From Variovorax paradoxus B4 (GTDB lineage Bacteria > Pseudomonadota > Gammaproteobacteria > Burkholderiales > Burkholderiaceae_C), in contig NC_022247.1 in assembly GCF_000463015.1 (NCBI RefSeq), forward strand, positions 1,550,001 to 1,614,000: DNA of 64,000 bases, given 5' to 3'. A program made the position numbers and the translations under genes. The notes beneath the pieces were generated by a model. The model saw only the letters and a list, made by a program, of their open reading frames with translations. It had not been told where the DNA came from and did not search any database. The first letter of the stretch is position 1; each line of letters opens with the position of its first letter. Below, piece after piece: positions 1-8,933 of the stretch.

Positions 1-327
1 CAGCGCATCTCGATTGCACGCGCGCTGGCCTGCGACCCCAAGGTGCTGATTGCCGACGAGGCCGTGTCGGCGCTCGACGTCTCGGTGCAGGCGCAGATCC
101 TTCGCCTGCTCGACGAAATCCAGCAGCGGCTGAAGATCGGCATTCTCTTCATCACGCACGACCTGCGCGTGGCCAGCCAGATCTGCGACAGCGTGCTGGT
201 CATGAGCCAGGGGGAGATCGTGGAGCGCGGCCCGGTGCGCGACGTGTTCTTCGCCCCCCGCCACGACTACACGCGCAAACTGCTGGCTGCGGCGCCCGGG
301 CGCGACTTTGCCTTTGCGCGCAGCTGA
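1..327 (+). CDS. Peptide-type ABC transporter ATP-binding protein, 3' part
   Basis: The frame is open from base 1, so the 5' part lies outside the window. The visible 108 residues hold the tail of the ABC signature (QRISIARAL), the Walker B segment with catalytic glutamate ([12 protein letters not shown]), the H-loop histidine (FITHDL) and a C-terminal [11 protein letters not shown] stretch like the oligopeptide/dipeptide (Dpp/Opp, ATPase F or D) family tail. It would energise import of peptides or similar solutes at the inner membrane. A 36-bp gap separates it from an M81 gene and an M20 amidohydrolase on the same strand, so the transported substrate may be a small peptide or amide cleaved by these enzymes (inference). 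The permease and binding-protein genes are not visible. Confidence 0.9.
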   Translation, partial: QRISIARALACDPKVLIADEAVSALDVSVQAQILRLLDEIQQRLKIGILFITHDLRVASQICDSVLVMSQGEIVERGPVRDVFFAPRHDYTRKLLAAAPGRDFAFARS

Positions 328-363
328 AACCTCTTCGTCCCACGATCAAGAAAAAAGGATTCC

Positions 364-1866
364 ATGAAAGTCTTCATCGCCGGTTTCCAGCACGAAACCA
401 ACACCTTCGCGCCGAGCAAGGCGGACTGGGCCGCGTTCAACGCGGGTTCGAGCTTCCCGCCGTACCGGCGCGGCGCCGCGATCGTCGAGGCCTACGCGGG
501 CAGGAACATTCCCGTCGGCGGCTTCATCGACGCCGCGCGCGAAAAAGGCTGGTCGCTGGTGCCTTCGGCCTGGGCCGGCGCCACGCCCTCGGCCCATGTG
601 ACGGAGGATGCGTTCGAGCGCATCTCGGCCGCCATCACCGAAGACCTGGCCACCGCATTGGCCGACGGCGGCATCGACGCGGTCTATCTCGACCTGCACG
701 GCGCGGCCGTGACCGAGCACCTCGAAGACCCCGAAGGCGAACTGATCGCGCGCATCCGTGTGCTCGTGGGGCCGGACGTGCCGATCGTCGCGAGCCTGGA
801 CCTGCACGGCAACATCACGGGCCGGATGCTGGCCGAGGCCGATGCGCTGGCCACGTACCGCACCTATCCGCACGTCGACATGGCCGACACGGGCCGGCTC
901 GCCGCAAAGCTGCTGGCGCGCCGCATCGCACGCGGCTCGCGCGAGCCGCTGCATGCGCGGCGGCTCGGCTTCCTGCTGCCGCTCAACGTGCAGTCGACCA
1001 TGATCGAGCCGGCCGCGTCGGTGTACCGGCTGCTCGGGGAACTCGACGCGAAGCACGATGCGGTGTTGAGCTTTGCCACCGGCTTCCCGGCCGCCGACAT
1101 CGCCGAGTGCGGCCCGGTCGTGTGGGGCTATGGCGACGACGCCGGCGCGGCGGTGACCACGCTGTACGAGCGCATCGACCGGCCGCGCTCGCAATGGCGG
1201 CTCGACGTGCTGGAGCCGCGCGAGGCGGTAGCGCAAGCCATGGCGCTGGCAGCGGACGCGAGCAAGCCGGTGGTCATCGCGGACACGCAGGACAACCCCG
1301 GCGCGGGCGCCGACAGCAACACCACCGGCATGCTGCATGCGCTGCTGACCGAAGGCGCGGGCAAGCGCTACCCGGGGCAGGTCGCGCTGGGGCTGATGTT
1401 CGATCCCGCAGCGGCCGCGGCGGCGCACGAGGCCGGCGTGGGCGCGCAGATCCGCATCGCGCTCGGCACCTCGGTGCCGACATGGGGCGGCCGGTTCAGC
1501 GATGCGCCCGTGCAAGGCCTCTTCACCGTGCGCGCGCTCAGCGACGGGCAGGTGCACGGCAAGGGGCCGATGTCGCGCGGCGGCGTGGTGTCGCTCGGCC
1601 CGAGCGCCTGCCTGGAGATCGACGGCGTGCGCATTGCCGTGGCCAGCGGAAAGAGCCAGATGCTCGACCGCGAGTTCTTCCGCTACCTGGGCATCGAGCC
1701 CGAGGCCATGAAGGTGCTGGTCAACAAGAGTTCGGTGCACTTTCGCGCCGATTTCGCGCCCATTGCGAGCCACATCCTCGTGGCCAAGGCGCCCGGTCCG
1801 ATGGCCGCCGACCCGGCCGACCTGCCATGGACCCGGCTGCCTGCCACCATGGCGCTGCAGCCCTGA
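364..1866 (+). CDS. M81 family metallopeptidase (MlrC-like)
   Basis: A 500-residue protein of the microcystin-LR-degradation protein MlrC family (M81/DUF1485). The N-terminus carries the family HETNTF motif (H10), followed by LDLHGA near residue 110 and SLDLHGN near 145, and a DNPGAGADSNTT segment near 309, all typical of the two-domain M81 fold. The ATG has a purine-rich ribosome site (AAAAAAGGA) five bases upstream. The family is named for a linear-microcystin peptidase, but most members sit beside peptide ABC transporters and amidohydrolases, as here, and have unknown physiological substrates. A small peptide or amide is the likely substrate (inference). No signal peptide, so cytoplasmic. 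Confidence 0.88.
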   Translation: MKVFIAGFQHETNTFAPSKADWAAFNAGSSFPPYRRGAAIVEAYAGRNIPVGGFIDAAREKGWSLVPSAWAGATPSAHVTEDAFERISAAITEDLATALADGGIDAVYLDLHGAAVTEHLEDPEGELIARIRVLVGPDVPIVASLDLHGNITGRMLAEADALATYRTYPHVDMADTGRLAAKLLARRIARGSREPLHARRLGFLLPLNVQSTMIEPAASVYRLLGELDAKHDAVLSFATGFPAADIAECGPVVWGYGDDAGAAVTTLYERIDRPRSQWRLDVLEPREAVAQAMALAADASKPVVIADTQDNPGAGADSNTTGMLHALLTEGAGKRYPGQVALGLMFDPAAAAAAHEAGVGAQIRIALGTSVPTWGGRFSDAPVQGLFTVRALSDGQVHGKGPMSRGGVVSLGPSACLEIDGVRIAVASGKSQMLDREFFRYLGIEPEAMKVLVNKSSVHFRADFAPIASHILVAKAPGPMAADPADLPWTRLPATMALQP

Positions 1867-1918
1867 GCGAACCGATTCCTCCTGATCCTCATTCATCCAT
1901 CCGGAACACGAGACCACG

Positions 1919-3103
1919 ATGCCGCAAAGCGCCCAGCACTACCTCGAGTACATGAGAAGGCACGCCGGCGAATTCGTCACGGTGCGCCAGCAGATCCACC
2001 AGAACCCCGAACTCGGCTTCGAGGAATTCGGCACCAGCGACCTGGTGGCCGAGCGCCTGGCCGCCTGGGGCTACGAGGTGGAGCGCGGCCTTGGCGTGAC
2101 CGGCCTCGTGGGGCGGCTCAGGCGCGGCAGCGGAACACGCGCCATCGGCATCCGCGCCGACATGGACGCGCTGCCCATCGAGGAGAAAACAGGCCTTGCG
2201 TACCGCAGCGGCCGGCCCGGGATCATGCACGCCTGCGGCCATGACGGGCACACCGCGATGCTGCTCGGCGCCGCCAAGTACCTGGCGCAGCACGGCGAGT
2301 TCTCGGGCACGCTGAACCTCATCTTCCAGCCGGCCGAAGAGGGCATGGGCGGCGCCGTGAAGATGATGGAAGACGGGCTGTTCGAAAAATATCCGTGCGA
2401 TGCGGTCTACGCCATGCACAACTCGCCGGGCCGCCGCCAGGGCGACCTGATGTTCCGCGAAGGCGCGGCCATGGCCTCGTCGGACTACGCCACCGTGACG
2501 CTCACCGGCGTGGGCGGCCACGGCGCCATGCCGCACCGCACGGCCGATCCGATCGTCGCCGCGTCCAGCATCGTGATGGCGCTGCAGACCATCGTCTCGC
2601 GCAACGCCGATCCGCAAGAGATGTCGATCGTCACCGTGGGCGCCATCCACTCGGGCAAAGCCAACAACGTGATCCCCGAGACCGCGGTGCTGGAGATCAG
2701 CGTGCGCTCGCTCGACCGCGAGGTGCGCGAGCTGCTCGAAAAGCGCCTGAAGGCCATCGTCACGGCGCAGGCCGAGAGCTTTGGCGTGAAGGCGCACATC
2801 GACTACCGCAAGGGCTACGCCGTGCTGGTGAACACGCCCGAAGAAACAGAGTTCGCGCGCCGCATCGGCTATGAACTGGTGGGCGCCGCGCACGTCGAGC
2901 CGCAAGGCCCGGCCGTGACCGGCAGCGAAGACTTCGCGTTCATGCTCGAGAAGAAGCCCGGCTGCTACCTGTTCATCGGCAACGGCGCGCCCGGCGAGCA
3001 CGGCGGCTGCATGGTGCACAACCCATGCTACGACTTCAACGACAGCAACCTGCCGATCGGCGCAGCCTACTGGGCGCTGCTGGCCGAGAGCTACCTGCAG
3101 TAG
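1919..3103 (+). CDS. M20 family amidohydrolase (hippurate / IAA-amino-acid hydrolase type)
   Basis: A 394-residue M20D metallo-amidohydrolase. Metal-site motifs are in order: RADMDALP (about 80), HACGHDGHT (about 104), PAEEGMGG (about 139), the dimerisation-domain GGHGAMPH (about 200) and GSEDFAF (about 335). Such enzymes cleave N-acyl amino acids such as hippurate or indoleacetyl-amino acids to a carboxylate and a free amino acid. It begins 52 bp after the M81 gene on the same strand, and with the upstream transporter ATPase suggests an import-and-hydrolyse operon. The ribosome site is weak. It ends 25 bp before the convergent MFS gene. The exact substrate cannot be read from the sequence. 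Confidence 0.92.
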   Translation: MPQSAQHYLEYMRRHAGEFVTVRQQIHQNPELGFEEFGTSDLVAERLAAWGYEVERGLGVTGLVGRLRRGSGTRAIGIRADMDALPIEEKTGLAYRSGRPGIMHACGHDGHTAMLLGAAKYLAQHGEFSGTLNLIFQPAEEGMGGAVKMMEDGLFEKYPCDAVYAMHNSPGRRQGDLMFREGAAMASSDYATVTLTGVGGHGAMPHRTADPIVAASSIVMALQTIVSRNADPQEMSIVTVGAIHSGKANNVIPETAVLEISVRSLDREVRELLEKRLKAIVTAQAESFGVKAHIDYRKGYAVLVNTPEETEFARRIGYELVGAAHVEPQGPAVTGSEDFAFMLEKKPGCYLFIGNGAPGEHGGCMVHNPCYDFNDSNLPIGAAYWALLAESYLQ

Positions 3104-3128
3104 CAGGCACGAAGCGAGGCGGGTTCCC

Positions 3129-4409
3129 TCAGCGCCGGGGGACCGTCACCGCGCCCACGTGCATCGTGCGCCCCGCGCCAAGGCCCGCCATCACCAGCGC
3201 AATGCCCAGCCCGATGAACAGCCATGAGGACGCGCGGAAGCTGCCGGTCCAGCCGTGCAGCAGGCCGGCCACCAGCGGCCCGCATGCGGCCACGACGTAG
3301 CCCACGCCCTGCGCCATGCCGGAGAGGTGCGCCGCCACGTGCGAATCGGGCGAGCGCAGAACCATGAACGTGAGCGCCAGGGCAAAGGTGCCGCCCTGCG
3401 CAATGCCCAGCAGCACGGCCCACAGCCACACGCCGCCGAGCGGCGCGAACAGCATCGCCAGCATGGCAGCCACGGTGACGACGGCCAGCACCACCGCCAG
3501 CCCGCGCTGGTTGCGCAGCCTCACCGCCACCGCGGGAACGACGAGGCAGGTCACCACCTGCGTCATGACCGCCAGCGACACCACGTAGCCGGCGGTTTCG
3601 CCGCCGAGCCCGCGTTCGCGCAGGATGGGCGCGAGCCAGCCCATCACGGTGTAGGCCAGCGCCGATTGCAGGCCCATGAAGAAAGTGACCTGCCAGGCCA
3701 GCCGGTCGCGCCACAGCCCGCGCACGGCAAAGCCCGATTCGCTGGCCACCGGCTTCAGGGGCAGGGCCTGCGGCGCCCAGATCAGCGTGACCAGCAGGGC
3801 AGGCACCGCCCACATCGCAAGCGCATAGGTCCAGCCGCCGCCCAGCGCATGCTCGAGCGGCACCGTGAGGCCCGCCGCGCTGGCCGCGCCACCGCACACC
3901 GCCATGGTGTAGAGACCCATCATCAGCGCCGCCTGTTTGGCGAAGTCGCGCTTCACGAGGCCCGAGAGCAGCACGTTCGACACCGCGATGCCGCTGCCCG
4001 CGATGGCCGAGGCCACGAACAGCAGCGGGATGCTGCCGGTGCCGCGCAGCAGCGTGCCCAGCAGGATGAGCACCATGCAGGCAAGCAGCGTGCGCTCGGT
4101 GCCGAAGCGCCGACCCAGGCCCGGTGCCAGCGGCGCGAACACGCCGAGGCAGGCGATGGGCAGCGTGGTCAGCAGGCTCGCAGCGGTGGCCGAGAGTCCG
4201 GTGGCCGCGATGATCTCCGGCAGCACCACCGACAGGCTGGCGAACACCGGCCGCAGGTTGAAGGCAATCAGCACCACGCTGGCGCCCAGCAGGACACGGC
4301 GGCCCAGGTTGCCTGCAGGCGTGGGGCGAGGCGCGGGCGTGCTGTCGGCCTCGGCGTCGATCAGCAGCTCGTCGGCGGCGCGGGCCGCCCGGAACGCCAC
4401 CGCGCTCAT
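3129..4409 (-). CDS. MFS transporter, CynX/NimT type
   Basis: A 426-residue major facilitator with about 12 hydrophobic helices after a 35-residue polar N-terminus. The segment after the first helix (FNLRPVFASLSVVLPEI) is typical of the CynX/NimT (cyanate/2-nitroimidazole transporter-like) subfamily. Its ATG overlaps the stop of the upstream GntR regulator by the ATGA arrangement, so the two are translationally coupled in one operon. The gene faces the amidohydrolase gene convergently. The neighbouring regulator probably controls it, and its substrate may relate to the peptide/amide genes opposite, but this is inference. Confidence 0.87.
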   Translation of the reverse strand: MSAVAFRAARAADELLIDAEADSTPAPRPTPAGNLGRRVLLGASVVLIAFNLRPVFASLSVVLPEIIAATGLSATAASLLTTLPIACLGVFAPLAPGLGRRFGTERTLLACMVLILLGTLLRGTGSIPLLFVASAIAGSGIAVSNVLLSGLVKRDFAKQAALMMGLYTMAVCGGAASAAGLTVPLEHALGGGWTYALAMWAVPALLVTLIWAPQALPLKPVASESGFAVRGLWRDRLAWQVTFFMGLQSALAYTVMGWLAPILRERGLGGETAGYVVSLAVMTQVVTCLVVPAVAVRLRNQRGLAVVLAVVTVAAMLAMLFAPLGGVWLWAVLLGIAQGGTFALALTFMVLRSPDSHVAAHLSGMAQGVGYVVAACGPLVAGLLHGWTGSFRASSWLFIGLGIALVMAGLGAGRTMHVGAVTVPRR

Positions 4410-5095
4410 CGGACAAGCTCTGCGTCTTGCGCCAGCGCATCGATCATGGGCGACATGAAGGCGCGCACGGCCTCCGCGGCACGGTCGGGGTCGCGGCTTG
4501 CAATGGCCTCCATGATGGCCGTGTGCGCGGCCGTGTCGGGTTCCGGCAGGCTGGTGTCCATCGTGCTCGCGATGGTTTCCTTGATGTAGCCGGCGATGAA
4601 GCGGCAGGTCTCCGCCAGCGCCAGGTTGCCCGAGATGTCGACGATGGCCAGGTGAAAGGCCAGGTCGCGTTCGATGAAGCTCGCGCCGCCGTCGCTCGCG
4701 TCGGGCACGCCGCGTTTCTCGAGCAGGGCTTTCAGGTTGCGCAGGTCCTTGGCGGTGTGGCGCACGGCGGCCAGCCGCGCGGCCTCGACCTCGAGCGCGC
4801 GGCGCACCTCGAACTGGTCGCGCAGGCTTGCGCGTCGCATCTTCTGCAGGCTGGCCGAGGGATCGAAGCCCGAGCGCACATAGGTGCCCGATCCCTGCCG
4901 GACTTCGAGCAGGCCGCGCGAAACCAGCGTCTTCACGGCTTCGCGCACCGTGCCGCGGCTCACGCCCAGCAACTGCGCGAGCTGGGGCTCGATGGGAATG
5001 CGCGATCCCACGGCCCAGCGGCCAGCCGCGATTTCGGCACGGATGCTGTTGGCGGCACTGTCGGCCAGGGAGGTTCGGGGGGCTTGGAGGAGCAT
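4406..5095 (-). CDS. GntR family regulator, FadR/FCD subfamily
   Basis: A 229-residue one-component regulator. Residues about 15-75 form the winged-helix GntR domain (LGVSRGTVREAVKTL, then the wing EVRQGSGTYV). Residues about 95-220 form an all-helical FCD ligand domain with the usual acid- and histidine-containing helices (FHLAIVDISGN, HTAIMEAI) that bind a metal and a small organic acid. It is the first gene of an operon with the MFS transporter (4-bp overlap). Upstream is an unusually AT-rich stretch with a 7-bp inverted repeat (5113-5137) that may be its own operator. Effector unknown. Confidence 0.9.
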   Translation of the reverse strand: MLLQAPRTSLADSAANSIRAEIAAGRWAVGSRIPIEPQLAQLLGVSRGTVREAVKTLVSRGLLEVRQGSGTYVRSGFDPSASLQKMRRASLRDQFEVRRALEVEAARLAAVRHTAKDLRNLKALLEKRGVPDASDGGASFIERDLAFHLAIVDISGNLALAETCRFIAGYIKETIASTMDTSLPEPDTAAHTAIMEAIASRDPDRAAEAVRAFMSPMIDALAQDAELVR

Positions 5096-5112
5096 ATGAA
5101 TAAGAAAGAACT

Positions 5113-5137
5113 AATTCATTGAATCATTGGATGAATT
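5113..5137. promoter_or_regulatory. Inverted repeat upstream of gntR, possible operator
   Basis: Perfect 7-bp arms AATTCAT and ATGAATT are separated by 11 bp, inside an AT-rich island (about 5094-5146) in otherwise G+C-rich DNA. The centre lies about 30 bp upstream of the GntR start codon, where an autoregulatory site would be expected. The arms do not match the classic FadR-type TNGTNNNACNA site, so assignment is tentative. Confidence 0.35.
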
Positions 5138-5216
5138 CTCGCTCGACTTCAATGCCGCAGTCGAAGGCAGGGGGATTGGGGGGCTTGCCGGCCGGCGCAG
5201 CCGCCGGCAGCCGCGT

Positions 5217-7456
5217 TCATCGGCGCGCGCTTTTCGCGACCACGCCCGCGCCGCGCACTTCGAGCTTGCGCTGGTCGATCACCTTGCCGGTGGCGTCGAC
5301 GAGTTCGATCACGTGGCGGCCGGGCCAGGGCAGCCATTGCGCGCTGTTGCCGCGCGCAAAGTGCTTGCCGTCGATGCGCCATTGCACGCCGCGGCCTTCG
5401 GCCTCGAAGCGCACGCGCTGGTGCAGCGGCGGAATGTCGGGGTCCAGCGCGATGATAGTGCCGTCGGCCGGCGCGGTGATGCGCGCGGCTGCGGCGTCCG
5501 CAGATGTACCGGCGCCGGTGTTGTCGAGCGCGAAGAGCGGCTGCTCCGTGCCCTGCAGGAACCATTCGCTGCGCGCCGCTTCGAGCGGATTGCCGTCGGC
5601 GCCGGGACCGAACGCCACGCTGGCCTCGACCAGCCCGGCCGGCGGCCTGGGCGCGCGGCTGGGTTCGCGCGCGTGCAGGAAGCGCATCACCTCGGCCCAC
5701 ACCGGCGCCGCACCGCTGGTGCCGCTCACGTCCCACATCGATGCCCCGCTCGCGTTGCCGACCCACACGCCGACCGTGTAGCGCTGCGACCAGCCCACGG
5801 CCCAGTTGTCGCGCATGTCCTTGCTGGTGCCGGTCTTCACCGCGGTCCAGAAGCGCGTGGAAAGAATGCTGTCGAGCCCGAAGGTGCGCGTGCGTGCGTT
5901 CGCGTCGGACAGGATGTCGCCGACGATGAAGGCCGCGCGCGGATCGAGGATGGGCGCGGCGGCGTTGTCGCCGGCCCTGGCCTTCGCGGTCGAAGCCTGC
6001 GCCGGCGCCCGCGCAGTCAGCGTGGGCAGCCCGTAGCGCCCGCCGTTGGCCAGCGTGCGATAGGCGTTGGCGAGCGACAGCAGCGACACCTCGGCGCTGC
6101 CGAGCGCAAGGCTGTAGCCGTAGTAGTCGCCGCTTTCGCGCAGCGGCAGGCCGGCCGCGCGCAATTGGCGCGCGAAGGATTCGGGCGACACCATCACCAG
6201 CGTGCGCACGGCCGGCACGTTGAGCGAGGCGGCGAGCGCGGTGCGAGCCGACACCGGACCCTTGAACTGGCGGTCGTAGTTCTGCGGAATGTAGAGTCCG
6301 CTCGCGGTGCTGATCTGCGCCGACGAATCGTCGATCAGAGAGGCCGCCGTGAGCCGCCGCTCGGCGATGGCCTGCGCGTAGAGCAGCGGCTTGAGCGTGG
6401 AACCGGGCTGGCGCAGCGCGGTGACCGCATCGACCTCGGCGGCCTGGCTCAGCGGGCCCGACGAACCGACCCAGGCGAGCACCTCGCCGCTCGCGTTGTC
6501 GAGCACCACGAGCGCGCCGCTTCCACGTGGCGGCCGCGCAGCTCCTTCAGGTGGCGCTGCAGCGTGGCCAGCGCAAAGCGCTGCAGCGGCGCGCGCAGCG
6601 TGGTCCGCACGGCGGCCTCCTTGTCGCCGGCCTCGCGCAGGTCTCTGAGCACACGCCGCGCCGCATGCGGCGCAATGCCTTCGTTCGCGTCGAACGCCCG
6701 TCGCTGCACCGCGGCGCTCGTGAACATGTCGAGCGCATCGCAATCGATCTTCTGTCCCGGTTCCATCGCGCGCATGACTTCGCATGCGCGCTGTGCCACC
6801 AGCGCGGGCTTGGCGTTGGGCGCGCGCACCAGCGCGGCGGCCACGCTGGCCTCGCGCGCGTCGAGGCCGCTCGGCGCCTTGCCGAACAGGGTGCGCGAGA
6901 GCGCGTCGATGCCCACGATCTCGCCGCGGAAGGGCACGGTGTTGAGGTAGGCCTCCAGGATCTGGTCCTTGCGCCAGCTGCGCTCCAGCTGCGTGGCCGC
7001 CACGGTCTGGCCGATCTTCTGCGTGAAGGTGCGGCCGCTGTTGGCGCGGCGCAGGTCTTCGTCGAGCAGGCCCGAGAGCTGCATCGTGATGGTCGATGCG
7101 CCGCGGGTGCGGGTGTTCCACAGGTTGCCCCATGCGGCGGACGACACCGCGCGCCAGTCGATGCCGCTGTGTTCGTAGAAGCGCCGGTCTTCGCTCAGCA
7201 CCATGGCCATGCGCAGCGCGGGTGAGACATCGGCCAGCGCCATCCACTGGCCGCGCCGCACGCTGGCATCGGTGCGCACGCGTTGCAGCAGCTCGCCGTT
7301 GCGGTCGAGCACGGCGGTGTCGGAAGAACGGAACTCTCGCTTCACCTCCTCGAAGCTCACGGCACCGGCCAGCGCAGGTGCCGGCTGTGCACAGGCGATG
7401 GCCGTCAGCGTTGCGGCAAGGCAACTGCGGCTGGCGGAGAAGGGCAGGCGGTGCAT
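5217..7456 (-). pseudogene. pbpC: Penicillin-binding protein 1C, interrupted by one frameshift
   Basis: A bifunctional peptidoglycan synthase split over two frames. From 7456 the N-terminal frame gives a signal-like segment (MHRLPFSASRSCLAATL...PALA) and an intact GT51 transglycosylase domain: EDRRFYEHSG, GASTITMQ and KDQILEAYLN. Near 6519-6523 the frame must shift (CACGTGGAA|GCGGCGCGC on the minus strand, one base missing) to continue as GALVVLDNASGEVLAWVG and the full transpeptidase domain with STLK (nucleophile), SLN and KTGTS, then the PBP1C C-terminal domain. The 2240-bp span is one base short of 747 codons, a normal PBP1C length. All catalytic motifs survive, so either the mutation is very recent or it is a sequencing error. 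Start chosen at 7456 because residues further upstream do not look like protein. Confidence 0.85.
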
Positions 7457-7578
7457 GGAAGTCGTGATGGCAGGGGCCGAAATCGGCGGCGTGGCGGCGC
7501 CATTCTCGGCGAAGCGGCCACGGGAATTGCACCTACTTGCAGACGGGCGCGCCGCCGCCTGCGACGGGAAGGACTTGG

Positions 7579-7593
7579 CTGCAAAGTTTGCAG
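7579..7593. promoter_or_regulatory. 15-bp perfect palindrome between pbpC and the repeat lipoprotein
   Basis: CTGCAAA-G-TTTGCAG is a perfect 7-1-7 palindrome in the 272-bp divergent region between pbpC (start 7456) and the lipoprotein gene (start 7729). Position and symmetry fit an operator for a dimeric regulator, but I do not recognise the binding family. Nothing else clear is visible in this intergenic stretch. Confidence 0.3.
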
Positions 7594-7728
7594 CACGTTC
7601 CACATCCGGTAACGAACTTCACACCCCGGCCTCATGGCGGATACGCAGCCGAGACGGAGGTGGCCTTCAATGCAGATGCCGGCTTGCGGAGGCAAGCCGT
7701 CTTTTCCAGAACTCCAAGGAGAGATCAA

Positions 7729-7950
7729 ATGATGATGAAGACATTGGCCATTCTGCTTGCCGCATCGGCCGCTCTGGCCGGCTGCGTCGTTGCACCTTAT
7801 GACCGTCCGGCGCCGCGCCCGCACTATGGCTACGGAGATCGCGACCGCGACCGCGACCGCGACGGTGTGCCCAACCGCTACGACCGGGACCGCGATGGCG
7901 ACGGCGTGCCGAACCGCTACGACCGCAACCCGAACAACCCGTACCGTTGA
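7729..7950 (+). CDS. Small lipoprotein with Asp/Arg-rich thrombospondin-3-like repeats
   Basis: A 73-residue protein. The ATG at 7729 is preceded by AAGGAGA, a strong ribosome site, which is why I prefer it over the longer upstream frame. Residues 1-18 form a lipoprotein signal ending in the lipobox LAGC, so the mature protein should be a lipid-anchored periplasmic or outer-membrane protein. The mature part is almost entirely polar: DRDRDRDRDGVPNRYDRD, then DGDGVPNRYDRNPNNP. The D-x-D-x-DGVPN pattern resembles calcium-binding thrombospondin type-3 repeats. Function unknown; calcium binding is inference. Confidence 0.8.
   Translation: MMMKTLAILLAASAALAGCVVAPYDRPAPRPHYGYGDRDRDRDRDGVPNRYDRDRDGDGVPNRYDRNPNNPYR
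7841..7925 (+). repeat. Tandem GCGACC hexamers and a 26-bp imperfect direct repeat inside the lipoprotein gene
   Basis: Bases 7841-7864 are nearly four copies of GCGACC, encoding alternating Asp-Arg. Then 7861-7886 and 7900-7925 are 26-bp copies with two mismatches, 39 bp apart, each encoding DG-VPNRYDR. Copy number could vary by slippage in multiples of six bases without breaking the frame. Confidence 0.8.
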
Positions 7951-7968
7951 CCCTGGCCGGAGCGCGCC

Positions 7969-8595
7969 TCAGGCGGGCCGGCGCGCGAGCAGTGCCCACG
8001 CGCCCGCCGCGCTCAGCAGCGAGCCGCCCGCAAGATTGAAGCGCCGCTGCGCGCGCGGCGAGGAAAGCAGCTTGCGGGCCGATCCCGCGAACACGGCGTA
8101 GAGCGTGGCATTGAGCGCTGCCATGGCCACGAAGGTGACCCCCAGCACCCACAGCTGGCGCGTCATGTCGGCCGCGGGGCTCAGGAACTGCGGCAGGAAG
8201 GCCACGAAGAACACGATGCCCTTGGGGTTGAGCGCCGTCACCAGGTAGGTGTTGGCGAACAGCCTCCAGCGCGAATCGGGCGCGGCAGGCGCCGCGATTT
8301 CGGTGCCGCCGATGCCCGCGCGCAGGAGCTTGATGCCGAGGTAAAGCAGATACAGCCCGCCCACCCACTTCACCACCGTGAACCAGAATGCCGATGCGGC
8401 CAGCAGCGCGCCGAGGCCGAGCAGCGAAACCACCAGCGCGGTGGAATCGCCGAGCGCCACCGCGGCCACCAGCGGCACGTTCGCGCGCCGGCCGTGCGAC
8501 ATGGAATAGCTGATCACCGTGAGGATGGTCGGCCCCGGAATGATCAGCAGCACGGACGATGCGGCGACGAAGGCAAGCCAGAGTTCGATCGGCAT
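7969..8595 (-). CDS. LysE/RhtB family amino-acid exporter
   Basis: A 208-residue, very hydrophobic protein with about six membrane helices. The N-terminal segment LLIIPGPTILTVISYSMSHGRR is the characteristic LysE/RhtB signature (PGP in helix 1 and the following GRR). Family members export amino acids such as threonine, homoserine or lysine from the cytoplasm. It is the last of a co-directional minus-strand series (mnmH, two GNATs, DUF2277, LysE) with gaps of about 30-40 bp, though a shared function is not obvious. The substrate cannot be predicted from sequence alone. Confidence 0.9.
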   Translation of the reverse strand: MPIELWLAFVAASSVLLIIPGPTILTVISYSMSHGRRANVPLVAAVALGDSTALVVSLLGLGALLAASAFWFTVVKWVGGLYLLYLGIKLLRAGIGGTEIAAPAAPDSRWRLFANTYLVTALNPKGIVFFVAFLPQFLSPAADMTRQLWVLGVTFVAMAALNATLYAVFAGSARKLLSSPRAQRRFNLAGGSLLSAAGAWALLARRPA

Positions 8596-8632
8596 GGGTT
8601 GGTTCTCTCCAATGATGTTGTCGTGATGGGGT

Positions 8633-8902
8633 TCAGGTACCGAAGCGTGCGGCCGACCTGGCCTTCGCGCGTTCGGCCTCGATGGCGCGGTCGCGCGGCT
8701 CGGCAGTGGTGACCAGCGAGCCGATCAGCCGGGCCGCGCTGGCGGCCACTTCGTCGACCGCGCGCTCAAAGGCTTCCTGGTTGGCCTTGGACGGCACGCT
8801 GAAGCCGCTGAGCTTGCGCACGAACTGCAGCGAGGCGGCGCGGATCTCCTGCTCGGTGGCGGGAGGTTCGAAGTTGTAGAGGGTCTTGATGCTTCTGCAC
8901 AC
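8633..8902 (-). CDS. DUF2277 family small protein
   Basis: An 89-residue protein recognised as DUF2277 by the conserved start CRSIKTLYNFEPPAT and by ASLQFVRKLSGFSVPS. The start codon is GTG at 8902 with a GGAG ribosome site about seven bases upstream. Function is unknown for the family. No membrane segment or signal is visible; probably cytoplasmic. It sits 37 bp upstream of the LysE gene on the same strand. Confidence 0.85.
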   Translation of the reverse strand: MCRSIKTLYNFEPPATEQEIRAASLQFVRKLSGFSVPSKANQEAFERAVDEVAASAARLIGSLVTTAEPRDRAIEAERAKARSAARFGT

Positions 8903-8933
8903 GGGAACTCCATTCGGCAGGGGATGCGTCAGT

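Noticed and set aside
7841..7925. Repeat cluster as a CRISPR array
   Set aside because: Repeats are coding, with two copies and no spacers, and no cas genes occur in the window.
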